From positions 1 through 55,199 of the forward strand of contig NZ_JAGGOL010000080.1 of the NCBI RefSeq assembly GCF_018614525.1: a DNA stretch of 55,199 nucleotides, given 5' to 3'. The notes under the pieces are model-generated. The model worked only from the letters and a program-made list of their open reading frames with translations, searched no databases and was not told the origin of the DNA. Below, in pieces: positions 44,531 through 52,467 of the stretch. Within the stretch, counting starts at the first letter, position 1; every line of letters starts with the position of its first letter. A program made the position numbers and the translations under genes. Source of the DNA: Streptomyces sp. ISL-11 (GTDB lineage: Bacteria > Actinomycetota > Actinomycetes > Streptomycetales > Streptomycetaceae).

Positions 44531-45541
44531 GTGTCGGCTCCAGACTCCACCGGGCAGCCTCTGCTCGTGGTCATCGACCCGGTCGCCCGACGCGTGGACG
44601 GCGAGTCCGTACGGATCGCGAGGGACGTCCTGTGCGCTGGCGCGGTGGCGAAAATATGTCTTCCGGACGGGCCCGAGGACGTCGAGCGCGCCCTGGCCAG
44701 ACGGGGTCGCAGAAGGCCCGTCGTCATCGGCGACGACCGGGCGCTGCTGCAGGCCGTCAGAGTGCTCCACCGCCGCCGTGAGCTGCCGGAAGTCCCTGTT
44801 TCGCTGGTGCCCGTGGGCACGCTGCCGGCCGTCTCGCTGGCCCGTACGCTCGGCGTGCCGCTGGGTTCGGTGGCCGCCGCGCGGGCGGTTCTGGACGGCG
44901 CGGAGCGGCGCATGGACGCGCTCCTCGACGACAGCGGCGGCATGGTGCTGGGCGGGCTGTGGATCCCCGGCGCCAATGGCTTGAACCGATCGGTCGACGC
45001 GCGGGAAACCCGTGTGAGGAATGAGCCGAATGGGGCGGACATCACGCCTGAAGGCGGCGAAACGAGCGCGCTGCGGCTCGATGACGTGCCGGCTCCGGCG
45101 AGCGCTCCCGAGGGAGCGGGTGTACCGGCCGTCGCGGAGCGGCCGGACACGCCGGCCGTCACGGGCACCGGCGGTCAGCAGCCGTGGTGGTCCCCCGCCG
45201 CCCGTACGGCGCGCTCGGCGCTGACCCTGCTCACCGGCCCGGCCGCGCGCCTCCAGCTGCCGTCGTGCACCCGGCTGCGGGTGGAGGCGGACGGGGTGCT
45301 GCTCGCGGACCTCGACCAGCCGGTGGCCCGCGTCGCCGTCTCCACGGTGGTGGGCGGCCTCGCCGAGGTGGTGATCCACACCCATGCCGCCGGCCGGCCG
45401 GTACGGACGAGGGCCCGCCGGGTCACGGTCTCGGGACCGGGCTTCGGCTACCGGGCCGACAACGTCCTGACGGGTCCGGTCCGCACGCGGACGTGGACGG
45501 CGCACGAGGAGGCGTGGCGGTTGGTCCTGCCGAGGGGATAG
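44531..45541 (+). CDS. Diacylglycerol-kinase-like protein, likely inactive (336 aa)
   Basis: The N-terminal 160 residues follow the diacylglycerol kinase catalytic fold, with PLLVVIDPVARRVDGE, a degenerate VVIGDDRALLQAV where GGDGT should be, and VSLVPVGTLPAVSLARTLGVP where GTGNDF should be. Both nucleotide- and metal-site motifs are thus altered. A Pro/Ala/Glu-rich linker (about residues 165-225) separates it from a beta-rich C-terminal part (LRVEADGVLLADLDQPVARVA) like the C-terminal domain of the family. GTG start at 44531 with GAGGAAGGA upstream. Function unknown; convergent with the two-component gene across repeat copy B. Confidence 0.7.
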   Translation: MSAPDSTGQPLLVVIDPVARRVDGESVRIARDVLCAGAVAKICLPDGPEDVERALARRGRRRPVVIGDDRALLQAVRVLHRRRELPEVPVSLVPVGTLPAVSLARTLGVPLGSVAAARAVLDGAERRMDALLDDSGGMVLGGLWIPGANGLNRSVDARETRVRNEPNGADITPEGGETSALRLDDVPAPASAPEGAGVPAVAERPDTPAVTGTGGQQPWWSPAARTARSALTLLTGPAARLQLPSCTRLRVEADGVLLADLDQPVARVAVSTVVGGLAEVVIHTHAAGRPVRTRARRVTVSGPGFGYRADNVLTGPVRTRTWTAHEEAWRLVLPRG

Positions 45542-45559
45542 GCGGGGCTTGTGAGGGGG

Positions 45560-45781
45560 AGCCGTTCGGCCGCGGGCCGCCAGCTTTGCCGCCTGCGGCG
45601 GCGGGCGCCCTGCGGGCGCGTCCTCAATCGCCGGACAGGCTTGATTCCGGCTGAGCTCAGCCGCTTTCAGCCCGTTGGGGGCACCCCCAGCGGTAGCTGG
45701 GGGAGATTGAGGACACCACCGCGCAGCGGTGGTGCGCACGCCACGGCCCGCTCACATGACCCGCCGGACACCACCGCGCTA
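45560..45781 (-). repeat. Dispersed palindrome-rich repeat, copy B (inverted)
   Basis: Same modules as copy A in reverse order: GCCGCCTGCGGCGGCG, CGCCCTGCGGGCGCG, CCTCAATCGCCGGACAGGC, TGAGCTCAGCC, then ACCACCGCGCAGCGGTGGTG and CCCGCCGGACACCACCGCG up to the TAG stop of the response regulator. An extra nested element, GGGGGCACCCCCAGCGG to AGCTGGGGGAGATTGAGG, is inserted in the middle. Confidence 0.85.
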
Positions 45782-46444
45782 GCCGCCCGGCGTGACCAGC
45801 CCCGCCTCGTACGCGAAGACCGCCGCCTGCGTGCGGTCGCGCAGGCCCAGCTTCACCAGGATCCGGCTGACGTGCGTCTTGACCGTCGACTCGGCGACGA
45901 CGAGCCCCGCCGCGATCTCGGAATTGGAGCGGCCCTGGGCGACGAGGACCAGCACCTCGGTCTCCCGCTCCGTGAGGTCGCCGACGCGCTCCTGCGTGGG
46001 CGGCCGGGGCGTGCCGAGGCGGGAGAACTCCTGGATGAGGCGCTTGGTGACCGTCGGGGCGAGCAGCGCCTCGCCGGACGCGACGACCCGGACGCCGTCG
46101 GCGAGCTGCTGCGCCGAGGCGTCCTTGAGCAGGAAGCCGCTCGCTCCCGCGCGGAGCGCCTGGTAGACGTATTCGTCCAGGTCGAAGGTGGTCAGCACCA
46201 GGACCTTCGCGTCGGCGTCGGCGGCGACGATCTCGCGGGTCGCCTCCAGGCCGTTGAGCACGGGCATGCGGATGTCCATCAGGACGACGTCGGGGCACAG
46301 CTCCGCGACCCGCTCGACGGCCTGCCGCCCGTCCACCGCCTCACCGACGACCTCGATGTCGGGCATGGCGTTCAGCAGGACGGAGAAGCCCTCGCGGACC
46401 ATCATCTGGTCGTCCACGATCAGCACGCGGATGGTCCGGCTCAC
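45779..46444 (-). CDS. NarL-type response regulator (221 aa)
   Basis: Receiver (IRVLIVDDQMMVREGFSVLL, phospho-Asp in VVLMDIRMPVLNG near residue 56, Lys in GFLLKDASA) followed by a LuxR HTH (LTERETEVLVLVAQGRSNSE; STVKTHVSRILVKLGLRDRT). GTG start at 46442-46444 overlaps the kinase stop by 4 nt (GTGA). Likely the partner of the following kinase gene. Its TAG stop is the end of repeat copy B. Confidence 0.95.
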   Translation of the reverse strand: MSRTIRVLIVDDQMMVREGFSVLLNAMPDIEVVGEAVDGRQAVERVAELCPDVVLMDIRMPVLNGLEATREIVAADADAKVLVLTTFDLDEYVYQALRAGASGFLLKDASAQQLADGVRVVASGEALLAPTVTKRLIQEFSRLGTPRPPTQERVGDLTERETEVLVLVAQGRSNSEIAAGLVVAESTVKTHVSRILVKLGLRDRTQAAVFAYEAGLVTPGG

Positions 46445-47769
46445 GCGGCGGCCTCCGCCGGGGCGACCGGCAGGAACGCCGTGACCTCGTAGCCGCCGTC
46501 CTCCGTGGCCTCCGCCGTCATCTCCCCGCCGAGCATCCCGACGCGTTCGCGCATGCCGAGCACGCCGTGGCCGGCGCCCGGGGAGGGCTTGGCGAGGCGG
46601 TTCGGCGGGCCGTTGACGACGCGCAGGCCCAGGCCGCCGAGGACGTACGCGATCTCGACGCGGGCCTCGGCGCCGGGCGCGTGGCGCAGGACGTTGCTGA
46701 GCGCCTCCTGGACGATGCGGTACGCCGACAGCTCGACGCCCTGCGGCAGCTGCCGCACCGAGCCGGTCCTCACCAGCTCGACGCCCAGGCCGGCGGAGCG
46801 GACGTTGTCCAGCAGCCCGTCCAAGGCGGCGAGGGTGGGCTGCGGGGCCTCGGGGCCGGCGAAGGCGTCGGGGTTCTCCGACCGTACGACGCCGAGGACG
46901 CGGCGCAGCTCGGTCAGCGCGGCGACGGCGTTCTCCCGGATCGTCTGGAACGCGGCGGCCAGCTCCGGCGGGGTGTCCTGGACCCGGTAGGGCGCGGCCT
47001 CGGCCTGGATGGCGACGACGGACATGTGGTGCGCGACCACGTCGTGCAGCTCGCGGGCGATGGTCGTGCGCTCCTCCAGCACGGTCCGCCGGGAGCGCTC
47101 CACCTCGGTGACGGCGGCCTGCGCGGCGACCTGCTGCTTGGACTCGCGCAGACCGCGGACGGCGAGCACGACGAAGAGCAGGATCCCGGCGATGACCAGC
47201 AGCTGGAAGAGGTCGGAGACGAAGTAGCCGGAGGCGTAGGGGCCGGGCGCCCTGAGGACCGCGAGCACGGCCCCCACCGCGCCGGTGAGCAGCCACATCT
47301 CGGCCGCCACGCGCGGGCGCGTCCGCAGGGACACCACCAGCATCACGAAGAGGTGCGAGACGAAACCGCCCGGCGACCACGGGCCGAAGCCGTAGTGGCT
47401 GAGGAACACGCCCGCGAACAGCAGCGCGCCGATCGACAGCCACCAGGCGCCGACGGGCCGGAACAGCGTGGTCACCATCGGCACCCCGATGATCAGCGCC
47501 GTGAGGATCCCGGACAGCCCGCCGCCCTCGCGCGCGAGGCTCGCCAGCATGACGACGCCGATGAACCCGACCATGACCGCGTGCGGGAGCCACCGCGTAC
47601 AGCGCGCGACCTTGCGCGGCAGCAACCGCACCAGCCGGTGATCGGCGCGGAGCGGCGGCAGCGGGCGGAAGGCGAAGGCATCGTCGAACAGATCCTTCCG
47701 CAGGCTGCCCAGGGCACTCTTCGCCATCCGCAGCTCGTTGCGCGGGGTGGTCTCATACGTCTCGGTCAC
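46441..47769 (-). CDS. NarL-type sensor histidine kinase (442 aa)
   Basis: Several TM segments (about residues 55-195, including VMVGFIGVVMLASLARE and LLLVIAGILLFVVLAVRG-like helices) then the HisKA_3 phospho-His in IARELHDVVAHHMS, and a HATPase_c domain (RIVQEALSNVLRHAPG; GHGVLGMRERVGMLGGEM). Start uncertain: GTG 47767-47769 is chosen because the conserved N-terminus (TETYETTPRNELRMAKSALG) begins there; upstream reading frames are not similar. Membrane sensor of an unknown signal. Confidence 0.9.
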   Translation of the reverse strand: MTETYETTPRNELRMAKSALGSLRKDLFDDAFAFRPLPPLRADHRLVRLLPRKVARCTRWLPHAVMVGFIGVVMLASLAREGGGLSGILTALIIGVPMVTTLFRPVGAWWLSIGALLFAGVFLSHYGFGPWSPGGFVSHLFVMLVVSLRTRPRVAAEMWLLTGAVGAVLAVLRAPGPYASGYFVSDLFQLLVIAGILLFVVLAVRGLRESKQQVAAQAAVTEVERSRRTVLEERTTIARELHDVVAHHMSVVAIQAEAAPYRVQDTPPELAAAFQTIRENAVAALTELRRVLGVVRSENPDAFAGPEAPQPTLAALDGLLDNVRSAGLGVELVRTGSVRQLPQGVELSAYRIVQEALSNVLRHAPGAEARVEIAYVLGGLGLRVVNGPPNRLAKPSPGAGHGVLGMRERVGMLGGEMTAEATEDGGYEVTAFLPVAPAEAAA

Positions 47770-47885
47770 ACCGACAACGGTAGGCAACGGAAAAGCGGAC
47801 GGCGTCCCCACGGGTGGGGATCTGTGGGGGTCCCTCTGAAGTACTACGTCGTCTCCGGTGGGTGGCGTGGGACGTGTGCGCGCCG

Positions 47886-49091
47886 TCACAGGGGCCCGGC
47901 CAGCACTTCCCCCAGCACGCGCGCAGCCCGCTCCGTTTCCGTGAAGGTGGTGTACAGCGGGGCGAAGCCGAAGCGCAGGACGTCCGGGCGGCGGAAGTCG
48001 CCGGTGACGCCCCGGCGGATCAGCTCGGCCATGGCCTCCCCCGCGCCGGCGGCACACCGCAGGGACACCTGGCTGCCGCGTTCCGCGTGCGCGGCAGGCG
48101 TGAGCGGCTCGACGGTGCCCTCCGGTACGTACGCCCCGACGCAGCGTAGGAAGAAGTCCGTCAGGGCGAGGCTCTTCGCCCTGACGGCCGGGAGCGGGAC
48201 GCCGTCCCACACGTCGAGCGCCGCGTCCAGCGCGAGGAGCGAGAGGATGTCGGGCGTGCCGACCCGGCCCCGGGCCGCCCCCTCGGCGGGGGCGTAGGCG
48301 GAGCTCATGCCGAAGGGGTCGGCGTGGGAGTTCCAGCCGGGCAGCGGGGAGTCGAAGCGGGGCTGTAGCTCGCGGCGTACGTAGAGGTAGGCGGGCGCGC
48401 CGGGGCCGCCGTTGAGGTACTTGTACGTGCAGCCGACCGCGAGGTCCACGCCGTGCGCGTCGAGCCCCACCGGCAGCGCGCCCGCGCTGTGGCACAGGTC
48501 CCACACGACGCGCGCCCCGGCCGCGCGCACGGCGGCCGTCGTGCCCGGCAGGTCGTGCAGGCGGCCGGTGCGGTAGTCGACGTGGTTGGCGACGGCGACG
48601 GCGGTACGGGGACCCGCCGCGGCCGCCATCGCCGCGGCCTCGACGACCCGTACGCGGCAACCCGTCATGCGGGCCGCGGACCCGGCGAGATAGCCGTCCG
48701 TGGGGAACGTCGCCGCGTCGACCAGCACCTCGTCCCGGCCCTCGCCGGCCATCCGTACCGCGGCGACGACGGCCTTGAAGACGTTGACGCTCGTGGAGTC
48801 CCCGACGACGACCTGCCCGGGGCCCGCGCCGACGAGCCGCCCGACGCGGTCGCCGACGCGCTCGGGCGCCGTCCACCAGCCGGATTCCGCCCAGGACCGG
48901 ATGCGCAACCGTCCCCACTCGCGTTCGACGACGTCGGCCAGCCGCCCGGCGACCGCGCGGGGCAGCGCCCCGAGGGAGTTCCCGTCGAGATAGACGGTGT
49001 CGTCGTCCAGCGCGAACTCGGCGCGCTTGGCGCGCAGCGGGTCGGCGGCGTCGAGGGCGCCCGCCTCGTCGGCGAGGGCCCCGTCAGACAC
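47886..49091 (-). CDS. kynU: Kynureninase (401 aa)
   Basis: PLP enzyme that cleaves L-kynurenine to anthranilate and alanine. The N-terminal VYLDGNSLGALP, the core VVVGDSTSVNVFKAVV, VWDLCHSAGALPVGLDAHG, and the Lys site in VGCTYKYLNGGPGAPAYLY match kynureninases. GTG start at 49089-49091 overlaps the tdo stop region by 8 nt, indicating co-translation with tryptophan dioxygenase. With no kynurenine formamidase nearby the pathway needs an enzyme from elsewhere. It is transcribed after tdo and ends about 120 bp before the kinase gene. Confidence 0.95.
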   Translation of the reverse strand: MSDGALADEAGALDAADPLRAKRAEFALDDDTVYLDGNSLGALPRAVAGRLADVVEREWGRLRIRSWAESGWWTAPERVGDRVGRLVGAGPGQVVVGDSTSVNVFKAVVAAVRMAGEGRDEVLVDAATFPTDGYLAGSAARMTGCRVRVVEAAAMAAAAGPRTAVAVANHVDYRTGRLHDLPGTTAAVRAAGARVVWDLCHSAGALPVGLDAHGVDLAVGCTYKYLNGGPGAPAYLYVRRELQPRFDSPLPGWNSHADPFGMSSAYAPAEGAARGRVGTPDILSLLALDAALDVWDGVPLPAVRAKSLALTDFFLRCVGAYVPEGTVEPLTPAAHAERGSQVSLRCAAGAGEAMAELIRRGVTGDFRRPDVLRFGFAPLYTTFTETERAARVLGEVLAGPL

Positions 49092-49884
49092 GGCTGCGGG
49101 CCGTCCACAGCTCGGGGAAGACGTGCTGGGCCGCCCGCTTCTCCAGCCAGGCCACCCCGGGCGAGCCGCCCGTGCCCACCTTCGCGCCCATCGCCCTGCG
49201 GGTGGCGACGAGGTGGTCGTTGCGCCACCGCCACACCAGTTCCGCGATCTCGGTCAGGGCCTCGCCCAGCCGGCACGCCTCGCTGTTCTGGTCGCCCGCG
49301 TAGACCCGCTGCCAGACCTCCTCGACGGCCGGATCGGCGGCGTACCGTTCGCTGACGTCGCGGTCCAGGACGGCGGCCGGCATGCCGTGGCCCCGGCGCG
49401 CCAGGTGGCGCAGCACCTCGTCGTACAGGCTCGGTTCGCGCAGCGCCTTCTCCAGCTCCGCGAAGGTCTCCGGGGCGCCGCGGTAGGGCACCAGCATCGC
49501 GGGCGACTTCTCGCCGAGCAGGAACTCCAGGCGACGGTACGTCGCGGACTGGAAGCCGGACGCCTCGCCCAGCGCCGAGCGGTACGCGTTGAACTGAGTG
49601 GGCGTCAGATGCGCGAGCGGCTTCCAGGACGAGTTGAGCGATTCCAGCTCGTAGACGGAGCGCCGCAGGGCCGCCATCGCCACCGGCAGGTCGTCCGCGC
49701 GCAGCGCCCGCGCAGCGGTCTCCCACTCGTGCACGAGGACCGTGAACCACAGCTCCATGACCTGGGTGGTGACGAGGAACGACATCTCGCCGGGATCGTC
49801 GGAGAGGGGTTCCTGGAGCCGGCTGAGCACGGAGGCCCGTACGTACTCCTCGTAGGGGGTGGTGCCCGGGAAGTCGACCTTCAT
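49084..49884 (-). CDS. tdo: Tryptophan 2,3-dioxygenase (266 aa)
   Basis: Haem dioxygenase opening the indole ring to N-formylkynurenine. Family segments: TTPYEEYVRASVLSRLQEPL, FLVTTQVMELWFTVLVHE (distal haem region), ESLNSSWKPLAHLTPTQFN and WRWRNDHLVATRRAMGAKVG with the proximal His in NDHL. Length is the short actinobacterial form. I start at ATG 49882-49884 with AGGAG 7 nt upstream; the longer frame upstream is antisense-type noise. Overlaps kynU by 8 nt. Confidence 0.93.
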   Translation of the reverse strand: MKVDFPGTTPYEEYVRASVLSRLQEPLSDDPGEMSFLVTTQVMELWFTVLVHEWETAARALRADDLPVAMAALRRSVYELESLNSSWKPLAHLTPTQFNAYRSALGEASGFQSATYRRLEFLLGEKSPAMLVPYRGAPETFAELEKALREPSLYDEVLRHLARRGHGMPAAVLDRDVSERYAADPAVEEVWQRVYAGDQNSEACRLGEALTEIAELVWRWRNDHLVATRRAMGAKVGTGGSPGVAWLEKRAAQHVFPELWTARSRV

Positions 49885-50028
49885 CGCGGATCTCCTCGGC
49901 GATACGTGCTTCCGGGTAGCGGTCCGCCCCTTCCTGTCGGCTTCGGAGCCCCGGTCCCCTGCCCGCATCATCCGTCCCTGACGCCGCTCGCGGCAAGGGG
50001 GTGACAGCGGGGGCTGCGGGCTCGTGTC
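49885..50028. promoter_or_regulatory. Upstream region of the tdo-kynU operon
   Basis: Left 144 bp of the 342-bp gap between tdo and the DUF3151 gene; the rest is repeat copy C. The tdo promoter must lie here or in the repeat. No boxes assigned. Confidence 0.35.
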
Positions 50029-50229
50029 GTGCGCACCACCGCTGCGCGGCGGTGTCCTCAATCGCCGGACAGGCTGAAATGGGCTGAGCTCAGCCGAATC
50101 AAGCCCGTCCGGCGTTTGAGGACGCGCCCGCAGGGCGCCCGCCGCCGCAGGCGGCAAAGACGGCTCGCCCCGCCGCAGGCGGCCACGCGGCAAAGCGGCC
50201 CGCAGCCGAAGACCCGCCGGACGCGGCTA
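50029..50229 (+). repeat. Dispersed palindrome-rich repeat, copy C
   Basis: Same orientation and module order as copy A: GTGCGCACCACCGCTGCG, CCTCAATCGCCGGACAGGCT, TGAGCTCAGCC, CCCGTCCGGCGTTTGAGGACG, CGCCCGCAGGGCGCCCG, CCGCCGCAGGCGGCAAA, ending CCCGCCGGACGCGG and the TAG stop of the DUF3151 gene. It carries a second, partial CGCCGCAGGCGGCC module that copies A and B lack. Confidence 0.85.
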
Positions 50230-50640
50230 GCCCAGCGTATTCGCAGCCGTCGGCGAGCTGTCCCGCAGGAACGCCGAGCAGCGCTCGTACTCGTCCTGCT
50301 CACCGATCGACTGCGCGGCCCGCGCGAGCGCGTGCAGCGCCCGCAGGAAGCCGCGGTTCGGCTCGTGCTCGAAGGGCACCGGGCCGTGGCCCTTCCAGCC
50401 GCTGCGGCGCAGGGCGTCGAGCCCGCGGTGGTAGCCGGTACGGGCGTAGGCGTACGACTCGACGACGCGGCCGGCCTCGAACGCCTCGTCGGCGAGCTGC
50501 GCCCACGCGAGCGAGGACGACGGGTACTTCGCGGCGACCTCGGAGGGAGCCGCGCCGGACGCGAGGAGCTCGCGCGGCTCGGGGTCGTCGGGCAGGTGGG
50601 TCGGGGGCGGGCCCCCGAGGAGGTTCTCGTGAATGGACAT
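50227..50640 (-). CDS. DUF3151 family protein (137 aa)
   Basis: Conserved actinobacterial small protein, recognised by LPDDPEPRELLASGAAPSEV, YPSSSLAWAQLADEAFEAG and RTGYHRGLDALRRSGWKGHGPVPFEHEPNRGFLRAL. It is helical and may have a TPR-like arrangement, but no function is known. ATG at 50638-50640 with a weak ribosome site. It is single in its unit; its TAG stop forms the boundary of repeat copy C. Confidence 0.9.
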   Translation of the reverse strand: MSIHENLLGGPPPTHLPDDPEPRELLASGAAPSEVAAKYPSSSLAWAQLADEAFEAGRVVESYAYARTGYHRGLDALRRSGWKGHGPVPFEHEPNRGFLRALHALARAAQSIGEQDEYERCSAFLRDSSPTAANTLG

Positions 50641-50715
50641 GGGCCCAGTCTGCCTTGTCGCTGCGCTGGGCTTGCAGGGTCGGTTCTCACCGTTGCCCGG
50701 TGCGGGCGCGCTTCC

Positions 50716-50768
50716 CGCTGCGCGGGGCGGTGTCCGCTGCGCGGGGCGGTGTCCGCTGCGCGGGGCTG
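50716..50768. repeat. 19-bp tandem repeat
   Basis: CGCTGCGCGGGGCGGTGTC in two full and one partial copy, within the 244-bp gap between the DUF3151 gene and the efflux gene. Otherwise I see no gene there. Confidence 0.8.
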
Positions 50769-50884
50769 GTCAGGTGCGGGGGGCTGGTCAGGGCTGCTTC
50801 GCTTTACGCCCTGACAACAGGCCCGCTCCGGCCCGCCCCCTTCCGTGGGGGTGGGAAGAAAACGGTCGGTGGTTGCGGTGTCTT

Positions 50885-52372
50885 CTATGCCACATCCCCC
50901 AGGTCCAGCGGTGGTGACGAGACCCCGCAGTGGTACTTGCACTCCGGGTGGCAGGGCTGTTCTCCCGTGGGGCGGGTCTTCAGTGTTGTCGGCCTGACCG
51001 ACAGCCATGCCAGGATCCCGCCGAGCGCGAGCGACCCCGCGCACCAGAGCATCGCCCTGCGGAACGTGTCCTCGAAACCCGTCGGGTCCCGGTAGACGTC
51101 CGGGCCCATGCCCGCCAGCAAGGGCAGCGCGGCCACCGCGATGAGGCCGGCCGCGCGGGCCGCCGCGTTGTTGATGCCGCTCGCCAGCCCCGCACGGGCC
51201 ACGTCGACCGAGGCCAGGACCGTCGCGGTCAGCGGTGCCACCAGCGCCGTCATGCCCAGGCCGAGCACGGTGAGCGCGGGCAGGACGTCGCGCCAGTACA
51301 CCGCGCCCGGCCCCACCCGCGTCATCAGCAGCATGCCCGCCGCGCACAGCAGCGGGCCCACCGTCAGGGGGATCCGCGGGCCGATGCGCTGCGCCAGCCG
51401 GCCGGAGCGGGCGGAGAGCAGCAGCATCAGGACGGTCGTGGGCAGCAGGGCCGTGCCCGCGGCGAGCGCGGACCAGCCGACGACGACCTGGAGCTGGATC
51501 ACCGACAGGAAGAAGAAGCCGCTGAAGGCCGCGTAGATGAAGAGAGTGACCCCGTTGACGGCCGTGAACATCCGGCTGGAGAAGATCTCCGGCGGCAGCA
51601 TCGGGTCCGTACGGCGCTTCTCCAGGCGGACGAAGGCCACGCCCAGCAGTACTCCGGCGACGGCCGGTCCGATCACCCAGGGCGAGGCGCCCTGGTCGGG
51701 GGCCGCGATCAGGGCGTACGTCACGGCGCCGAGGGACAGCGCGCCCAGCGTCGCGCCGAGCACGTCGAAACGGCCGTGTGCGCCGGGGTCGCGGGTCTCG
51801 GGTACGTGCCGCAGGGCCACCGGCACGCAGATGGCCGCCAGCGGCAGGTTGATCAGGAACACCCAGCGCCAGCCCGGTCCGTCGACCAGCCAGCCGCCGA
51901 CGAACGGCCCGACCGCCGAGGCCACGCCGCCCAGCCCGGACCAGGCGCCGACGGCTCCCGCCCGGTCGTCGGGGTGGAAGATGGCCTGGATCAGGGCGAG
52001 GGATCCGGGGGTGAGCAGCGCTCCGCCGACGCCCTGGAGGGCCCGTGCCGCGATCAGTACGGTGGCGTCGGGCGCCAGCCCGCACAGCAGCGAGGCGGTG
52101 GCGAACCAGACGGTTCCGATCACGAACACCCGCCGCCGGCCGAACCGGTCGCCCAGCGCACCACCGAGCAGGATCAGCCCGGCGAGCGTGAGCATGTACG
52201 CGTTGACGGTCCACTGGAGTACGGCCAGGTCGGCGTCGAGGTCACGGCCGATGTGGGGCAGCGCCACATTGACGACGGTGCTGTCGAGCATGGCCAGCCC
52301 CGAGCCGAGCACGGCCGTCAGCAGCACCCAGCGCCCGGCGGGCGTGCCGAGCCGTACGGGCGTATCGCTCAT
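50885..52372 (-). CDS. DHA2-type MFS drug exporter with Cys/His tail (495 aa)
   Basis: Fourteen-TM major facilitator. The typical motifs LDSTVVNVALPHIGRDL (TM1), GALGDRFGRRRVFVIGT (motif A) and WRWVFLINLPLA (motif C region) are all in place, pointing to a proton-driven drug efflux pump like EmrB/QacA. At the C-terminus, after the last TM, is a short tail with CHPECKYHCG, a C-x3-C-x3-C arrangement that may bind a metal or be a redox site, unusual for this group. Start ATG 52370-52372; the longer frame upstream lacks homology. No adjacent regulator gene seen. Confidence 0.9.
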   Translation of the reverse strand: MSDTPVRLGTPAGRWVLLTAVLGSGLAMLDSTVVNVALPHIGRDLDADLAVLQWTVNAYMLTLAGLILLGGALGDRFGRRRVFVIGTVWFATASLLCGLAPDATVLIAARALQGVGGALLTPGSLALIQAIFHPDDRAGAVGAWSGLGGVASAVGPFVGGWLVDGPGWRWVFLINLPLAAICVPVALRHVPETRDPGAHGRFDVLGATLGALSLGAVTYALIAAPDQGASPWVIGPAVAGVLLGVAFVRLEKRRTDPMLPPEIFSSRMFTAVNGVTLFIYAAFSGFFFLSVIQLQVVVGWSALAAGTALLPTTVLMLLLSARSGRLAQRIGPRIPLTVGPLLCAAGMLLMTRVGPGAVYWRDVLPALTVLGLGMTALVAPLTATVLASVDVARAGLASGINNAAARAAGLIAVAALPLLAGMGPDVYRDPTGFEDTFRRAMLWCAGSLALGGILAWLSVRPTTLKTRPTGEQPCHPECKYHCGVSSPPLDLGDVA

Positions 52373-52420
52373 ACCGGGATCATCCCCGCGCGGGCCGGGT
52401 CCGGCCACCGGCGGACGGCC

Positions 52421-52453
52421 AAGGGCCCGGCACACGGGGTGTGCCGGGCCCTT
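52421..52453 (-). terminator. Terminator of fba
   Basis: AAGGGCCCGGCACAC/GTGTGCCGGGCCCTT, fifteen base pairs around GGG, 14 bp past the fba stop on the same strand. Confidence 0.85.
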
Positions 52454-52467
52454 CGGACGCTGAGGGG

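Noticed and set aside
50716..50768. Start of a CRISPR array
   Set aside because: The 19-bp units are tandem with no spacers; it is a simple repeat.
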